Below, one piece after another: positions 14,737 to 16,788 of a DNA stretch of 16,788 nt; the first letter of the stretch is position 1; the number at the start of each line of letters is the position of its first letter. A program made the translations under genes and the position numbers. A model generated the notes under the pieces. That model was not told the origin of the DNA and did not search any database. It saw only the letters and a program-made list of their open reading frames with translations. This DNA comes from Flavobacteriales bacterium (GTDB lineage Bacteria; Bacteroidota; Bacteroidia; Flavobacteriales; TMED113): contig NZUB01000005.1 of assembly GCA_002696965.1 (NCBI GenBank), forward strand, positions 1 to 16,788. Reading direction: 5' to 3'.

Positions 14737-15472
14737 ATATTATTCTTTTAATAGATTTTAGCTTATGTGTATAGGAAAGAGACTCAGTATTATATATTCC
14801 TATTTGATCTAGATCATCAATTCTTACCTTACCTGATGCATGTATGATTTTATTGTTACTTAATATGATACCTACATGATTAATTTTTTTTTTATTTCCA
14901 AAAAAAGCAAGATCACCTAATGTGATTTTTGAAAAATCTAATATTTCTGTACCTTCTTTTTCTTGTTGAAATGCATCTCTTGGTAGGTCGTAGTTAAAAA
15001 ATCGATAAACCATTTGTGTGTAGCCAGAGCAATCTATTCCTAGAGGACTTCTGCCTCCCCATAGATATGGGGTGTTGATATATTTTTTTGCAACTTTAAC
15101 AAACCATGTTCTAAATGGTTTCATATTACAAAAAGAAAGTTCTTCTTTAATATTAATAGTATTTATGATTTTTTTATTTTTTGGAATCAAACTACCTAAT
15201 AATAAGGGCTGTTGAATATTATCAATCTTAATATTAGTATATTTTTTATTAGATATTTGGAATCTAGTATTACTTTTAGAGATTATCTGATATTGCTTGT
15301 TATCAATCCAACCACAATAGTTATCATGATTAAGAACTACTTGACTCCACTTTTTTTCTTGTTTTAATATCTTAAAGCATTCCCCAAATAGAATTTGATT
15401 AATCATTTCTGATTTATCTGATTTATTGGCTCTCATAGGTATTATTGGTAGAATACAAATACCTTCTAACAT
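14729..15472 (-). CDS. SH3-NlpC/P60 (C40) cell-wall peptidase
   Basis: The 247-aa product has an N-terminal bacterial SH3-like domain (about residues 5-65, with CGWID) and a C-terminal NlpC/P60 domain (about 120-235). The motif YLWGGRSPLGIDCSGY holds the catalytic Cys148; NHVGI holds His199 and HASG holds His211, completing the Cys-His-His triad. GDLAFFG precedes the first His, as is usual. Family members cut gamma-D-glutamyl-diamino-acid bonds in peptidoglycan stem peptides. No signal peptide is evident, so a cytoplasmic role in wall-peptide recycling, as for YkfC-type enzymes, is plausible but inferred. The ATG overlaps the end of the upstream thiolase gene by 7 nt, so the two are probably translationally coupled. 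The 3' end overlaps the convergent surface-protein gene by 8 nt. A run of ten A in the coding strand lies just before His199. Confidence 0.93.
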   Translation of the reverse strand: MLEGICILPIIPMRANKSDKSEMINQILFGECFKILKQEKKWSQVVLNHDNYCGWIDNKQYQIISKSNTRFQISNKKYTNIKIDNIQQPLLLGSLIPKNKKIINTINIKEELSFCNMKPFRTWFVKVAKKYINTPYLWGGRSPLGIDCSGYTQMVYRFFNYDLPRDAFQQEKEGTEILDFSKITLGDLAFFGNKKKINHVGIILSNNKIIHASGKVRIDDLDQIGIYNTESLSYTHKLKSIKRIIST

Positions 15473-16644
15473 AGGTTTTTTATTATCATTGCAGATGCAC
15501 CTCCCCCTCCATTACATATTCCAGCAGCTCCAATTCGCTTATTATTTTTCTCCAATGTACTGAGTAGTGTTACTAAAATACGTGCACCAGAGCAACCCAA
15601 CGGGTGTCCTAATGAAACAGCACCTCCATTAACATTAACCTTTTTATTATCTATTCCTAAATTTTTTATATTCGCAATCCCAACTACTGAAAATGCTTCA
15701 TTAAGTTCCCAAAAATCCACAGAATCTTTATTTAAATTCGCTTTATTAAGAGCTTTTTCCAATGCTTTAGTTGGTGCTGTTGTAAACCATTTTGGTTCTT
15801 GAGATGAGTCAGCAAATGAGATGATTTTTGCAATTGGTTTTAAATTTAATTCATGTGCTTTTTCTTGACTCATTAAAACTAAAGCTGCTGCACCATCATT
15901 AATTGTTGATGCATTACCGGCAGTAACTGTTCCATCTTTTTTAAATACAGGTCTTAGCTTTTTAAATTTTTCTATATTAATATTGCTAAATTCTTCATCT
16001 GTATCAATAGTTATATCCCCTTTCCTGGTTGTTATTGTTACGGGTTCAATTTCATTACTAAAAAATCTATTCTCCCAAGCTTTTTTACTTTTTTCATATG
16101 ATTTTAAAGCAAATTCATCCTGTTCATCTCTACTGATATCCATTTCTTCAGCACATATTTCAGCACATACCCCCATATGAACACTATCATATACATCAGT
16201 TAAGCCATCAATTAATAAACCATCATTAATTTGTGTATGCCCTAATTTCTTGCCACTTCTCATGTCTTTGAGATAAAAAGGAATAGATGACATATTTTCC
16301 ATGCCTCCTGCTATCACAATTTCATTCTCACCACTTTGAATTGATTGTGCTCCAATCATAATAGCTTTCATTCCTGAAGAACAAACTTTGTTTATTGTAG
16401 TGCAGGGTGTTTGATTACTAATTCCAGCAAAAATCGCAGCTTGTTTAGCGGGTGCTTGACCTAAACCTGCTGAAATAACATTTCCCATATAAACTTCATT
16501 AACATTGTTGGGATCTAAATTAATTTTTTTGATTGCTCCCTTAATCGCGATTGAACCTAATTTTGTTGCATTCACAGAAGATAAGGAGCCTCCAAAACTA
16601 CCTATAGGTGTTCTAGCATATGATACAATAACTACTTCTTTCAT
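15466..16644 (-). CDS. Acetyl-CoA acetyltransferase (thiolase, ACAT1/AtoB type)
   Basis: The 392-aa product has the usual length for a thiolase and is complete. It joins two acetyl-CoA to acetoacetyl-CoA, or runs the reverse cleavage, in the cytoplasm. Catalytic residues are all present: Cys88 in NKVCSSGMKA, Asn316 in NEAF, His347 in GGAVSLGHP and Cys377 in CNGGGGASA. The segments LTDVYDSVHMGVCAE, FADSSQEP and ICNGGGGASAM look closer to the ACAT1-like subgroup than to long-chain FadA enzymes; this is from memory of the family, not a search. The ATG at 16644 starts MKEVVIVSYARTPIGSFGG, the normal N-terminus. It is the first gene of a two-gene unit, with the peptidase gene overlapping its stop by 7 nt. 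Whether it serves synthesis or degradation cannot be told from this window. Confidence 0.95.
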   Translation of the reverse strand: MKEVVIVSYARTPIGSFGGSLSSVNATKLGSIAIKGAIKKINLDPNNVNEVYMGNVISAGLGQAPAKQAAIFAGISNQTPCTTINKVCSSGMKAIMIGAQSIQSGENEIVIAGGMENMSSIPFYLKDMRSGKKLGHTQINDGLLIDGLTDVYDSVHMGVCAEICAEEMDISRDEQDEFALKSYEKSKKAWENRFFSNEIEPVTITTRKGDITIDTDEEFSNINIEKFKKLRPVFKKDGTVTAGNASTINDGAAALVLMSQEKAHELNLKPIAKIISFADSSQEPKWFTTAPTKALEKALNKANLNKDSVDFWELNEAFSVVGIANIKNLGIDNKKVNVNGGAVSLGHPLGCSGARILVTLLSTLEKNNKRIGAAGICNGGGGASAMIIKNLC

Positions 16645-16706
16645 TTTTTTATGAATATTTTTTTCGCAATTTAATTATTTAATTTCATACTCTAGTAATA
16701 TATGTA

Positions 16707-16714
16707 TATATTTG
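16707..16714 (+). promoter_or_regulatory. Bacteroidota -7 promoter element for tRNA-Ser
   Basis: TATATTTG matches the TAnnTTTG -7 consensus of Bacteroidota and ends 14 nt before the tRNA 5' end, a fitting distance for a short leader. No clear TTG -33 element is visible about 20 nt further upstream, so the call rests on the -7 box and position. Confidence 0.55.
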
Positions 16715-16728
16715 CATTCCTTCTTTTC

Positions 16729-16788
16729 GGAGAGGTGGCTGAGTGGCTGAAAGCGGCACCCTGCTAAGGTGTTATACTGGTAACGGTA
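16729..16788 (+). tRNA. tRNA-Ser (anticodon GCU), 3' end cut by the window
   Basis: The acceptor 5' strand GGAGAGG (16729-16735) is followed by T8, G9 and a D arm closed by GCT/AGC around GAGTGG. The anticodon stem GCACC/GGTGT encloses the loop CTGCTAA with anticodon GCT at 16763-16765, which reads AGC/AGU serine codons. The sequence then enters a long variable arm (about 16773-16788), as expected for a class II tRNA such as serine. The T arm and acceptor 3' strand lie beyond the window. Confidence 0.93.

Noticed and set aside
14737..14800. A terminator for the surface-protein operon
   Set aside because: The region codes for the end of the peptidase and shows no GC-rich hairpin followed by a T-run.
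15983..16180. Forward open frame of 65 codons antisense to the thiolase gene
   Set aside because: The thiolase on the other strand is complete with all catalytic residues; this frame has low-complexity Ser/Leu content.
16645..16728. A promoter for the thiolase-peptidase unit on the reverse strand
   Set aside because: Only a degenerate match (TAAATTG, complement of 16667-16673) is visible and no -33 TTG is placed properly, so I do not call it, although a promoter probably lies in this 84-nt gap.

Overview
The window is strongly AT-rich and comes from a Bacteroidota (flavobacterium-like) chromosome, most plausibly a marine or aquatic member of the Flavobacteriales. The grounds are type IX secretion (T9SS) C-terminal signals of both kinds (CHU_C/gliding-motility-associated type B and type A), SprB repeats, the absence of Shine-Dalgarno sites, and a TAnnTTTG promoter element before the tRNA. 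The species cannot be named from this sequence.

Bases 1-14736 (+) hold four consecutive genes with gaps of 26, 4 and 6 nt, read as one operon that starts upstream of the window. All four encode large, acidic, Asn/Asp/Gly-rich surface or secreted proteins. Gene 1 (5' end missing) is a SprB-repeat protein with a type B signal. Gene 2 (2125 aa) is a mosaic of a recurring ~100-aa beta domain that I cannot name, about 23 cysteine-paired ~25-aa modules (GCTDxxAxNYNP...DDGSC), four SprB repeats, two WN...YWP repeats and a type A signal. Gene 3 (1124 aa) has the same N-terminal beta domain and a diverged, insertion-rich array of the cysteine module. Gene 4 (685 aa) carries Ig/PKD-like domains and an Asp-rich calcium-binding stretch before its type A signal. 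Together they look like a set of co-exported, disulfide- and calcium-stabilised rods or adhesins for the cell surface or matrix. No enzyme domain is visible in them, so a structural or adhesive role is inference.

Bases 14729-16644 (-) hold a two-gene unit that converges on the operon and overlaps it by 8 nt: an ACAT1/AtoB-type acetyl-CoA acetyltransferase followed, with a 7-nt overlap, by an SH3-NlpC/P60 cell-wall peptidase. These are ordinary housekeeping functions. At the right edge a tRNA-Ser(GCU) begins on the + strand and is cut by the window end.

The main unusual material is in gene 2: an exact-period 153-residue (459-nt) higher-order duplication of the cysteine modules, extra cysteines that appear in matched positions of adjacent modules, and the unnamed beta domain shared by genes 2 and 3.
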